Virus record (IMG/VR): IMGVR_UViG_3300027833_000096
Coordinates: 1 to 41,843 of that record
Reading direction: 5' to 3' (one strand)
Source: a virus
Length of the DNA: 41,843 nucleotides
Shown here: positions 22,656-28,692 of the stretch, piece after piece
How positions within the stretch are numbered: position 1 is the first letter of the stretch
Layout: each line of letters begins with the position of its first letter
The notes under the pieces: model-generated
What the model saw: the letters and a program-made list of their open reading frames with translations, nothing else
What the model was told of the DNA's origin: nothing
Database searches by the model: none
Position numbers and translations under genes: made by a program

Positions 22656-22660
22656 AACTA

Positions 22661-22849
22661 TTAAAGATTTAGCTCCTCTATATTTTCTAGTACTTCTGAA
22701 AGTTTATGGATACAATCTTCTAAATGTACTCCCTCTACTTCAACAGAAAAATTAGATAAATGTCTATGAGTAACTTTAATAATAAGAGTAGTCTTATATG
22801 TAGACTTCACTTTAAACCCTTTTTCTAACAACTTTTCAAGATACTTCAT
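22661..22849 (-). CDS. Hypothetical protein (62 aa)
   Basis: A basic N-terminal helix (KYLEKLLEKGFKVKSTYKTT) followed by strands and an acidic helix (HKLSEVLENIEELN). Last gene of the rightmost leftward cluster, directly before a strong terminator. No family recognised. Confidence 0.5.
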   Translation of the reverse strand: MKYLEKLLEKGFKVKSTYKTTLIIKVTHRHLSNFSVEVEGVHLEDCIHKLSEVLENIEELNL

Positions 22850-22853
22850 AATT

Positions 22854-23048
22854 TTATTTTTTTAAGTTTTTAACTCTAATTTCTTCAGCTCTTCTAAAGC
22901 CTATTTCTATCTCGTCTGCTTCTTGAAAAGTTTCTATATCAGTAACAATAAAGAGAGGTTTTAATTCCTCTCTAAAGTACTTTATAGATTTAGTAGTAGC
23001 AAGATACTCTCTAACTCCTTTTTCTTCTGTTCTTAATATTGAATACAT
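22854..23048 (-). CDS. Hypothetical protein (64 aa)
   Basis: An alpha/beta protein (MYSILRTEEKGVREYLATTK…) of unknown function, 4 nt upstream of the 62-aa gene. No motif recognised. Confidence 0.5.
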   Translation of the reverse strand: MYSILRTEEKGVREYLATTKSIKYFREELKPLFIVTDIETFQEADEIEIGFRRAEEIRVKNLKK

Positions 23049-23054
23049 AATAAA

Positions 23055-23237
23055 TTATTTAGGTTCGATTTTAGAAAGTACTATTGTTGCTAATAACAAT
23101 AGTACTAAAAGACATATAAATAAAAATTCTCCTAATGTATGTAATAAATAACTACTAATATTAAAAGAGTTAAACATACAAAAGAGAAGAATAAAGAAAC
23201 ATGAAAGGCACAAAGGAATATAAATAAACTTGTTCAT
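23055..23237 (-). CDS. Two-TM membrane protein (60 aa)
   Basis: The start chosen is ATG 23235-23237, since the more upstream ATG at 23285 would place the start inside a hairpin (23272-23303). The product has two hydrophobic segments, about residues 4-24 (FIYIPLCLSCFFILLFCMF) and 35-54 (LGEFLFICLLVLLLLATIVL), and a short basic end. It may be a superinfection or lysis-control membrane protein; no family recognised. Confidence 0.5.
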   Translation of the reverse strand: MNKFIYIPLCLSCFFILLFCMFNSFNISSYLLHTLGEFLFICLLVLLLLATIVLSKIEPK

Positions 23238-23271
23238 AATATTATATTTTAAACGATTAATTAAATAATTG

Positions 23272-23303
23272 TAGGCTAGAGTCAATCCCTCAACTCTAAC
23301 CTA
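23272..23303 (-). terminator. Hairpin after the 108-aa gene (weak terminator)
   Basis: An 11-position stem with one mismatch (23272-23282 with 23293-23303), loop CAATCCCTCA. On the minus strand only a loose T-rich stretch follows, so it may attenuate or stabilise rather than terminate. Confidence 0.45.
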
Positions 23304-23309
23304 TTTAAC

Positions 23310-23636
23310 TTACTTCATAGAACCTAAAGCATACATTCTTGCACCACTATCTGCAAGACCTAAATACTCTATTTCAAAAGGAAGTTCAGAGTCTTTTTCA
23401 ATTTTAAGAACTTCTTTACCTCCTTTCATAAAAGAAACGCTACCTGTGATAACATCTATTTCAGTAGATTTAGGAAGTAAAAGAAGTCCGTTAAAAACTT
23501 CTAATTGGTCATCTGCTAAAAGATGTGATACCATTTCTTCGTGTCTAATCTTCATATATTTATGAAAGTAACCCAAAGTGTTTTCAGTAGAAGACTGACA
23601 AGAACCATTTGATTTTGATTTTTTAATAAAGCTCAT
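23310..23636 (-). CDS. Hypothetical protein (108 aa), first leftward gene
   Basis: The first gene of the leftward arm next to the divergence region. Its N-terminus is basic and Ser-rich (SFIKKSKSNGSCQSSTEN), followed by a helix (YFHKYMKIRHEEMVSHL) and a beta-rich end. Position suggests an early-expressed protein, possibly interacting with host functions (inference). No family recognised. Confidence 0.55.
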   Translation of the reverse strand: MSFIKKSKSNGSCQSSTENTLGYFHKYMKIRHEEMVSHLLADDQLEVFNGLLLLPKSTEIDVITGSVSFMKGGKEVLKIEKDSELPFEIEYLGLADSGARMYALGSMK

Positions 23637-23672
23637 AATAATAATTTTTAAAATTGAGAGAATAAATATAAT

Positions 23673-23834
23673 TTAAAATGAAGCACTAACTCTATCTCTC
23701 GTTAAAGAACTAGTACTTCTGCAAATCATAAAGGGGGATAACCCCAACATGACATAAACAAGAGGGAGATGTTCTATAGTAGGTACTACCCCAGAGACAC
23801 ATACACATTTTCTATAATATATCTCCAACTTCAT
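23673..23834 (-). CDS. Candidate 53-aa protein upstream of the first leftward gene
   Basis: ATG at 23832-23834 to TAA at 23673-23675, MKLEIYYRKCVCVSGVVPTI, continuing through a Cys- and Met-containing hydrophobic part to a Ser/Arg-rich end. Its codon choice (CTC, CCC, GGG) is unlike the real genes around it, so this may be only a more G+C-rich leader. It would lie at the head of the leftward cluster. Confidence 0.25.
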   Translation of the reverse strand: MKLEIYYRKCVCVSGVVPTIEHLPLVYVMLGLSPFMICRSTSSLTRDRVSASF

Positions 23835-23983
23835 CTAACTTCTATTTAATATCAATCTCTTTTTCCTCTTCTCTTTATTAATAATCTATGCAAACACCTT
23901 CTTCTTCTTTATTAAAAACAAAACTATATCCTCTACTATAATATCTTCTAATATAAATTTTTTATAAATTTTTTATATCTTAT

Positions 23984-24015
23984 CTTGACTTTTATATATA
24001 TTATTATTATATTTA
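23984..24015 (+). promoter_or_regulatory. Rightward promoter P1 in repeat copy 1
   Basis: CTTG (23984-23987), 20-nt spacer, TATATTTA (24008-24015), the Bacteroidota -33/-7 layout. The same bases also read TTGACT, 17 nt, TATATT, a good sigma70-type pair. Start is expected near 24021. Confidence 0.6.
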
Positions 24016-24116
24016 CAAAGCCGAAGCGATAAAAGAAGTATAATAATTTTTATATTATTATTTATATTATTATTTATCTTATTATATAAATTTTTTATAA
24101 ATTTTTTATATATTAT

Positions 24117-24148
24117 CTTGACTTTTATATATATTATTATTATATTTA
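24117..24148 (+). promoter_or_regulatory. Rightward promoter P2 in repeat copy 2
   Basis: Exact duplicate of P1 shifted by 133 bp: CTTG (24117-24120), 20 nt, TATATTTA (24141-24148). Two such promoters in series would raise rightward transcription. Confidence 0.6.
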
Positions 24149-24217
24149 CAAAGCCGAAGCGATAAAAGAAGTATAATAATTTTTATATTATTATTTATAT
24201 TATTATTTATCTTATTA

Positions 24218-24263
24218 TATAAATTTTTTATATCTTATTATATAAATTTTTTATATCTTATTA
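24218..24263. repeat. Two 23-bp AT repeats after the tandem duplication
   Basis: Copies at 24218-24240 and 24241-24263, derived from the left end of the 133-bp unit (TATAAATTTTTTATATC-type). The run continues the AT-rich array downstream of P2. Confidence 0.75.
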
Positions 24264-24280
24264 TATAAGTTAATGTGTTT

Positions 24281-24318
24281 CCCCTAGTAGAGAATCCTTA
24301 CCAATTTCATACTAGGGG
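24281..24318 (+). promoter_or_regulatory. Leader hairpin in the rightward transcript
   Basis: CCCCTAGTA (24281-24289) pairs with TACTAGGGG (24310-24318) over a 20-nt loop. It lies downstream of P1 and P2 and before the first rightward gene; no T-run follows the stem directly (TCTCTTTTT begins 2 nt later), so it may act as an attenuator or a protected 5' leader. Confidence 0.55.
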
Positions 24319-24440
24319 AGTCTCTTTTTAATTCTATAATAAACGGGGGAGTAATATATACAAGTTCTATAATTCTATTCTTTTAATAAGTACAAAAATA
24401 AGTATCAGAGTAAATAATAGTAAAATATTACCGTTTTAAT

Positions 24441-24471
24441 TTTGTAATTAAATATTATTTTACTATATTTA
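24441..24471 (+). promoter_or_regulatory. Rightward promoter P3 abutting the first start codon
   Basis: TTTG (24441-24444), 19-nt spacer, TATATTTA (24464-24471). The -7 box ends 3 bp before ATG 24475, so transcripts from here would be leaderless or start inside the gene. Confidence 0.55.
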
Positions 24472-24474
24472 GGT

Positions 24475-24804
24475 ATGGATAATGATATACTAATAAAAGG
24501 AGCAAATAGCATACTTACTGCTGTTCTTCTTCCAGAATTTAAAAAAGGAATGGATTTGATGTCTTCTTCTACTTTTAAACTATTACAACATTTTATATCT
24601 ATATATGACGTAAAACAAGAAAAAATACCTTTAACAAAATCACAACTAAGATTTGATATACCTAAAGTTATTCTTCTATCTGAATCTACAGTAGTTAATT
24701 CTTTTAATTATTTAAAAGCTTGTAATGCTCTTATAGAAAAAGAAAAAGGATTTTATACTTTTAACCCTTCTCTTATTATTATTAAAATTAAAAAAACTTT
24801 ATAA
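24475..24804 (+). CDS. Winged-helix (RepL-like) DNA-binding protein (109 aa)
   Basis: The first rightward gene. KVILLSESTVVNSFNYLKACNALIEKEKGFYTFNPSLIII matches a winged helix-turn-helix ending in the Y-x-x-NP turn seen in RepL-type replication proteins and related regulators. It could initiate replication or control the divergent promoters beside it; position favours a regulator (inference). The start is uncertain because promoter P3 ends 3 bp before this ATG. Its stop and the next start are adjacent (TAATGG). Confidence 0.55.
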   Translation: MDNDILIKGANSILTAVLLPEFKKGMDLMSSSTFKLLQHFISIYDVKQEKIPLTKSQLRFDIPKVILLSESTVVNSFNYLKACNALIEKEKGFYTFNPSLIIIKIKKTL

Positions 24805-25499
24805 TGGCTATCAAAAAGAAAAGTACTCCTATAGTTAATAAAAATAGAGACCTTAGAAAAGATACATTAACTTATAAAAGAACAGGATCTGTAAGAGGAA
24901 TTAAAATACCTTCTGTACCTATTTCTGCTTCTACTAGAGATATAGAAGATTATACTACTACTTACACTATTATAAGATATACAAATATATATGGAAATAT
25001 TAAATTAGAACTTAAAGATAATCATAGTTTGGGAATTGTATATAGTTCTTGTAGTGTTAATACAATTAAAGCTAAAGAACAAATAAATTATATTTATAAA
25101 AAGTACGGCAAGAGAAAAATAGCTGTAAATATTATAGATATTGCTTGTGAATTTGATTATAAAAAACTACCTTATATGAGTAAAGAAGAATTTAAAGTAG
25201 AAGAAGAAGTTAATAAAAAAGTTATAATAGACTTAAAAAAAGAAGAAGCGGCAAGAGTTTTAAATGCTAAGAAAAGTGTTATAGAAAATTGTTATAAATT
25301 AATTCCTTCTTATATAAAAGGAGCAATTCTTAAAGTATCTCATAATAGTTCTACTGTTGTAAAAGTTATTATAAGTGCTGAAAGTATAGCAGAGGGAGAA
25401 CATCTTCTTGAAATAGATTATAATACTAAACAATGTACTTATTTCTTAGATGGCAAAAAAAGAAAGACTAGAAAAAGCTTAGAAAAAATGATTAAATAA
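24804..25499 (+). CDS. Hypothetical basic protein (231 aa)
   Basis: The N-terminus is very basic (AIKKKSTPIVNKNRDLRKDTLTYKRTG) and likely disordered; the middle has alternating strands and helices (INYIYKKYGKRKIAVNIIDIACEF), and the C-terminus is basic again (DGKKRKTRKSLEKMIK). Start and stop are both coupled to neighbours (TAATG overlaps). It may bind nucleic acid; no family recognised. Confidence 0.5.
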   Translation: MAIKKKSTPIVNKNRDLRKDTLTYKRTGSVRGIKIPSVPISASTRDIEDYTTTYTIIRYTNIYGNIKLELKDNHSLGIVYSSCSVNTIKAKEQINYIYKKYGKRKIAVNIIDIACEFDYKKLPYMSKEEFKVEEEVNKKVIIDLKKEEAARVLNAKKSVIENCYKLIPSYIKGAILKVSHNSSTVVKVIISAESIAEGEHLLEIDYNTKQCTYFLDGKKRKTRKSLEKMIK

Positions 25500-25717
25500 T
25501 GGGAAGTATTTGTAATGAAATATTGATAACAGAAACAGCAGATGAACTAGGACTTTCTGAAGATTTAGTAAGAGATGTTATTACGTTTCAAGGAAAAGAA
25601 TGTGAAAGAGTTATTAAGAGAGGAGCATTTGAAACTGTTAGACTTCCTTATATAGGAAAACTAGAAGCAAATCATAAAAAGGTACAAAAATTAAATTCTA
25701 TAATTGTAAAGAAATGA
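25499..25717 (+). CDS. HU/IHF-like DNA-binding protein, short form (72 aa)
   Basis: ITETADELGLSEDLVRDVITF resembles the first two helices of HU/IHF, and KRGAFETVRLPYIGKLEANHKK matches the G-x-x-V-x-L-P-x-x-G-K strand that follows. HU/IHF proteins are about 90 aa with a DNA-bending beta arm; here the arm is missing or greatly shortened. IHF-like genes of this kind are typical of crAss-like phages near TerL. Stop overlaps the next start (ATGA). Confidence 0.6.
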   Translation: MGSICNEILITETADELGLSEDLVRDVITFQGKECERVIKRGAFETVRLPYIGKLEANHKKVQKLNSIIVKK

Positions 25718-26103
25718 AAAAAAGAATAAAAAGTTTAAAAATAAATACTTTAAACTTTCTCGCTAGTAATATATTAGTAGGAAAATCTAAAAAAGCGGCT
25801 AGACGTAAATTGATAGATACTTCTTTCTATGAAAATATTTATATAAAGGATGTTATTTATATAAAAGTTGATAATTTAATTATTTATAATTATCTTATTC
25901 TTAATTTAGAATTACATAAGATAGACAATGTTAGGTGTTATTTATGTGATTCTACAGATAAAGATATGGTAGAAGCTGTTTTTACTATTAGAGTTTTTAG
26001 AGATACGTCAGATATTTTTATAAGAACTTTTGTTAGACCTACACAGTTTATAAAAGAAGAAATTTTAAGTGTAATTATAAAAGAAATGAAAAATGGATTA
26101 TAA
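25714..26103 (+). CDS. Hypothetical protein (129 aa)
   Basis: A basic N-terminus (KKRIKSLKINTLN) is followed by a mixed alpha/beta body (FTIRVFRDTSDIFIRTFVRPTQF). It is read in an unbroken series with its neighbours: 4-bp overlap upstream, 11-bp overlap downstream. No family recognised. Confidence 0.5.
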   Translation: MKKRIKSLKINTLNFLASNILVGKSKKAARRKLIDTSFYENIYIKDVIYIKVDNLIIYNYLILNLELHKIDNVRCYLCDSTDKDMVEAVFTIRVFRDTSDIFIRTFVRPTQFIKEEILSVIIKEMKNGL

Positions 26104-26563
26104 TATTTTTACAAAAGAAGAACTTATTGAAAAACTAAAACACTTTGAAGAGATAATAGAAGCTCAAGATCTTTTAGTAGAAACAATAGAAAGTAATAAC
26201 TTATCTTCTACTAAAGCTATACATGAACTTTTATTAGATGCTTTTTCTACTTTTGAAAATAAGTATAATCTTATGAACGCATCTAAAACTATTCTTTTTA
26301 AACTAGAGAGGACTATAGCAGAGTGTGAACCTTTTCTTGCTAATGGAGCAAAAGTTATAGCAAAAGCACAGCTTGTTTTTTCAGTTACAGAGAGACAAGT
26401 TCTTACAGGAACTTCTCAAACTTATGTTTTGCAAAGTCCTACCTTTAATTTTCATAACCACGAACAGATAGAAGAAGAAGGGTGGGAGGAAATGTTATAT
26501 TCAGAGATTTTGAGAGGTTTTTTACAATGTGTTTTACAAGTCTTTCACGCATCTAAAACTTAA
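26093..26563 (+). CDS. Hypothetical helical protein (156 aa)
   Basis: Long helices in the first half (EELIEKLKHFEEIIEAQDLLVETIESNNLSS…) suggest a coiled coil; the second half is beta-rich and ends in a helix (SEILRGFLQCVLQVFH). Start overlaps the previous gene by 11 nt. Function unknown. Confidence 0.5.
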   Translation: MDYNIFTKEELIEKLKHFEEIIEAQDLLVETIESNNLSSTKAIHELLLDAFSTFENKYNLMNASKTILFKLERTIAECEPFLANGAKVIAKAQLVFSVTERQVLTGTSQTYVLQSPTFNFHNHEQIEEEGWEEMLYSEILRGFLQCVLQVFHASKT

Positions 26564-26565
26564 AT

Positions 26566-27141
26566 ATGGAATTATTTACTCTTGATATGTCGAACAAGTC
26601 TTTAGTAGTTATAAATAAAGCAGAAGTTCTTCTTATTCCTGAATTTAAAAGACTTCTTTCTAGAGACAGAGGAAGTGAAGGAGATGCAGACGGAAGAAAG
26701 AAATTTAAAGCTATAAAAGAGTTTACTTATATATGGTATTATTGTTCTTTTACTTCTCCTATTTTTGATTGGTCTGATAGAGATAGACACTTAGAAGCAT
26801 TAAAAATATCTACTTTAAAAGAGTCTAATATAGATACTGATGTAGATGCTGCTATAATAGCTTATAAAACATATACAAACGTTATAAGCTTAAGACTTTA
26901 TACTTCTGTTTTAGAAGGGTGTAATAAATTAGAACAGCATTTTAGTTCAATAGACTTTGAAGAAGAAGATGAATTTGGAAAAAGAAAAAATAATCCTAAA
27001 GATTTTATAAGTAATGTTAAGATGCTTAAATCTACTTTTAAAGAACTAAATGAATTTAGAGATATGGTTAAGCAAGACCTTGCAGGAAAAACTAAGATGA
27101 GAGGTAATAGTAAAAAAGGTAACAGAGAAGACCCTAATTAA
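26566..27141 (+). CDS. Hypothetical protein (191 aa)
   Basis: Contains FTSPIFDWSDRDRHLEALKIS and a basic tail (KTKMRGNSKKGNRED). The pattern YIWYYCSFTSPIFDW with SDRDR resembles conserved head-operon proteins in crAss-like phages, but I cannot name the family. It ends 14 nt before the HAD phosphatase gene. Confidence 0.5.
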   Translation: MELFTLDMSNKSLVVINKAEVLLIPEFKRLLSRDRGSEGDADGRKKFKAIKEFTYIWYYCSFTSPIFDWSDRDRHLEALKISTLKESNIDTDVDAAIIAYKTYTNVISLRLYTSVLEGCNKLEQHFSSIDFEEEDEFGKRKNNPKDFISNVKMLKSTFKELNEFRDMVKQDLAGKTKMRGNSKKGNREDPN

Positions 27142-27155
27142 CATAATAAAAAAGA

Positions 27156-27605
27156 ATGAATAAAGCAATATTATTAGATTTAGACCACACACTTATTCAA
27201 CCCTTAGAAGGTAGAATTTTTCCTCTAGGGATAGATGATTGGGAGTTTATAGATAAAACTATAGATTATATAAAGTCTCTTTGTGAACTAGATTCTTATG
27301 GAGTACATATAGTAAGTAATCAAGGAGGAATAGAAGCTGGTTACATTACTTCTGTAGATGTTAATAAAAAGTTTAATAACATCTTTTATAAACTTAAAGA
27401 AAAAGGAGTTCCTGTTATATCTATGCTTTACTGTCCTGATATGCAAAGCTATGAAAGAAAACCTAATCCAGGACTTGCTTATAGACTTGCTTGTGATTAT
27501 CAAATAAATCTTAAAGACAGTATTATGGTAGGAGATATGGCTACAGATAAAGAGTTTGCTACTTTTGCAGGAATAGGTAAATACATAGACGTAAAAGAAC
27601 TATAA
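27156..27605 (+). CDS. HAD-superfamily phosphatase
   Basis: A 149-aa HAD protein with all four motifs: DLDHT (8-12, nucleophile D8), SNQGG (motif II), RKPNPG (motif III Lys) and VGDMATDKEFA (motif IV acids). The size and motif set resemble HisB/GmhB-type and T4 Pnkp-like phosphatases that remove 3' or sugar phosphates. In crAss-like phages a HAD gene commonly lies just upstream of the nuclease and terminase. Its stop overlaps the next start (TAATG). Confidence 0.85.
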   Translation: MNKAILLDLDHTLIQPLEGRIFPLGIDDWEFIDKTIDYIKSLCELDSYGVHIVSNQGGIEAGYITSVDVNKKFNNIFYKLKEKGVPVISMLYCPDMQSYERKPNPGLAYRLACDYQINLKDSIMVGDMATDKEFATFAGIGKYIDVKEL

Positions 27606-27802
27606 TGCAGACTATATACTCATTACTTTATCCTTTTGTATGTACTTTTGATTTTGTAGTAATTAATACCGCTTCAAAGAGAGTTAAACATAGAGTACTA
27701 TTAGGAATTAAAGACTACGGAAGTAGAAATAGAAAAGGTCTTTCTTTACAAAGACATAAAACGTCTAAAAGAGAATCTAAAAGATGTAAAGATTTTAATT
27801 AA
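27605..27802 (+). CDS. Hypothetical basic protein (65 aa)
   Basis: It has a hydrophobic N-terminal part (YSLLYPFVCTFDFVVIN) followed by a strongly basic tail (KRVKHRV… RHKTSKRESKRCKD). It could be membrane-associated or nucleic-acid binding. Coupled to the HAD gene by a one-base overlap and separated from the nuclease gene by 26 nt. No family recognised. Confidence 0.45.
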   Translation: MQTIYSLLYPFVCTFDFVVINTASKRVKHRVLLGIKDYGSRNRKGLSLQRHKTSKRESKRCKDFN

Positions 27803-27828
27803 CATTTATAAAATAAAAATAAAAAGTA

Positions 27829-28692
27829 ATGGTAAGATTTGATGAACCCTCACATACTTATACAACAGAAAGTGGATTACAATATACTTCTGTTACTACT
27901 GTTATAGGAAAATATAAAGAACCTTTTGATAAAGAGTTTTGGTCAATATACAAAGCAGTTGAAAGAGTTTATATAGATGCTAATAGCTCTGATGAATGGA
28001 TTAAACATAAAAAAGAGTATAAGCCAAAAGGAATAGTTAATAACTTCAAAACTATGAGCTATTCTAATGATTTTTTAAATAAAGTAGATATTACTATTAA
28101 AAATGTAATAGATGAATGGGATTATGAGAGAGATATTTCTTGTTACAATGGTACAAACTTCCACAAACAAAAAGAGAATGAGCTTTTTACACTAGGGGTA
28201 TCTGGAGGACTTAAAGTAAATACACCTGAAGAACATAGAGGAATACCTGTAGAACTAGAAAGTCTTCCTGACGGTATTTATCCTGAGCTTACTTTATGGA
28301 GTAATTATTATAAACTTGCAGGTCAAGCAGATGTAGTTACTATTTATACTATTGATGGAATTAGATATATAGATATAGATGATCATAAAACTAATAAAGA
28401 GATAAAATCTACTTCTTTTTTTAATGCAAAAACTAAAAGACATTCTATGATGAAATCTCCTATAAGTCATATACAAGATTGTAATAAAGAACATTATAAA
28501 TTACAACTTTCTACGTATGCTTATATGTTAGAATGTGCAGGTTTTATACCAAAGAAACTTACTTTTAATCATTATAAGAATGTAGGAACTAAAAAAGAAC
28601 CTTCTTATATTCATAATAAAGAATACTTATTTGATTATGACAAAAAATCTGTAGTAAGGATGCTTAATCATTTTAAAATCTCAAAAAAATGA
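27829..28692 (+). CDS. PD-(D/E)XK nuclease
   Basis: A 287-aa protein. PELTLW (E153) and GQADVV (D168) are followed by IDIDDHKTNKEIK (D185 and K187, the D-x-K part of the core) and KLQLSTYAYMLE (226-234), the QXXXY motif of RecB/Cas4-type nucleases. The start FDEPSHTYT is typical of phage exonucleases of this class. It lies directly upstream of TerL with a 4-nt overlap (ATGA), suggesting a role in DNA processing or packaging. Confidence 0.8.
   Translation: MVRFDEPSHTYTTESGLQYTSVTTVIGKYKEPFDKEFWSIYKAVERVYIDANSSDEWIKHKKEYKPKGIVNNFKTMSYSNDFLNKVDITIKNVIDEWDYERDISCYNGTNFHKQKENELFTLGVSGGLKVNTPEEHRGIPVELESLPDGIYPELTLWSNYYKLAGQADVVTIYTIDGIRYIDIDDHKTNKEIKSTSFFNAKTKRHSMMKSPISHIQDCNKEHYKLQLSTYAYMLECAGFIPKKLTFNHYKNVGTKKEPSYIHNKEYLFDYDKKSVVRMLNHFKISKK

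Larger units (their letters stand above)
22002..22660. other. Repeat-rich intergenic region, candidate origin or control region
   Basis: 659 bp without a strong gene. It contains a candidate small frame (22141-22299), an 11-bp inverted repeat AATGAGATATA / TATATCTCATT (22240-22250 with 22360-22370), three ATTGCRTGATTG copies, four AACGGTATT copies, and a terminator at its right edge (22622-22655). The stretch from about 22250 to 22330 is noticeably richer in G+C than its surroundings. Confidence 0.55.
23951..24217. repeat. 133-bp tandem duplication in the control region
   Basis: Two direct copies (23952-24084 and 24085-24217) differ at one base (C at 23979, A at 24112). Each contains an internal AT-rich 12-bp doublet, a rightward promoter, CCGAAGCG and a T/A-rich tail. 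A third partial start follows. Confidence 0.9.
23637..24474. other. Divergent control region between leftward and rightward arms
   Basis: 838 bp holding the switch between the two arms: a candidate leftward small frame (23673-23834), a polypyrimidine-rich stretch, a 133-bp tandem duplication with rightward promoters (23951-24217), two 23-bp repeats, a leader hairpin (24281-24318) and a third rightward promoter. It is the likeliest place for early and middle gene control. Confidence 0.7.
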
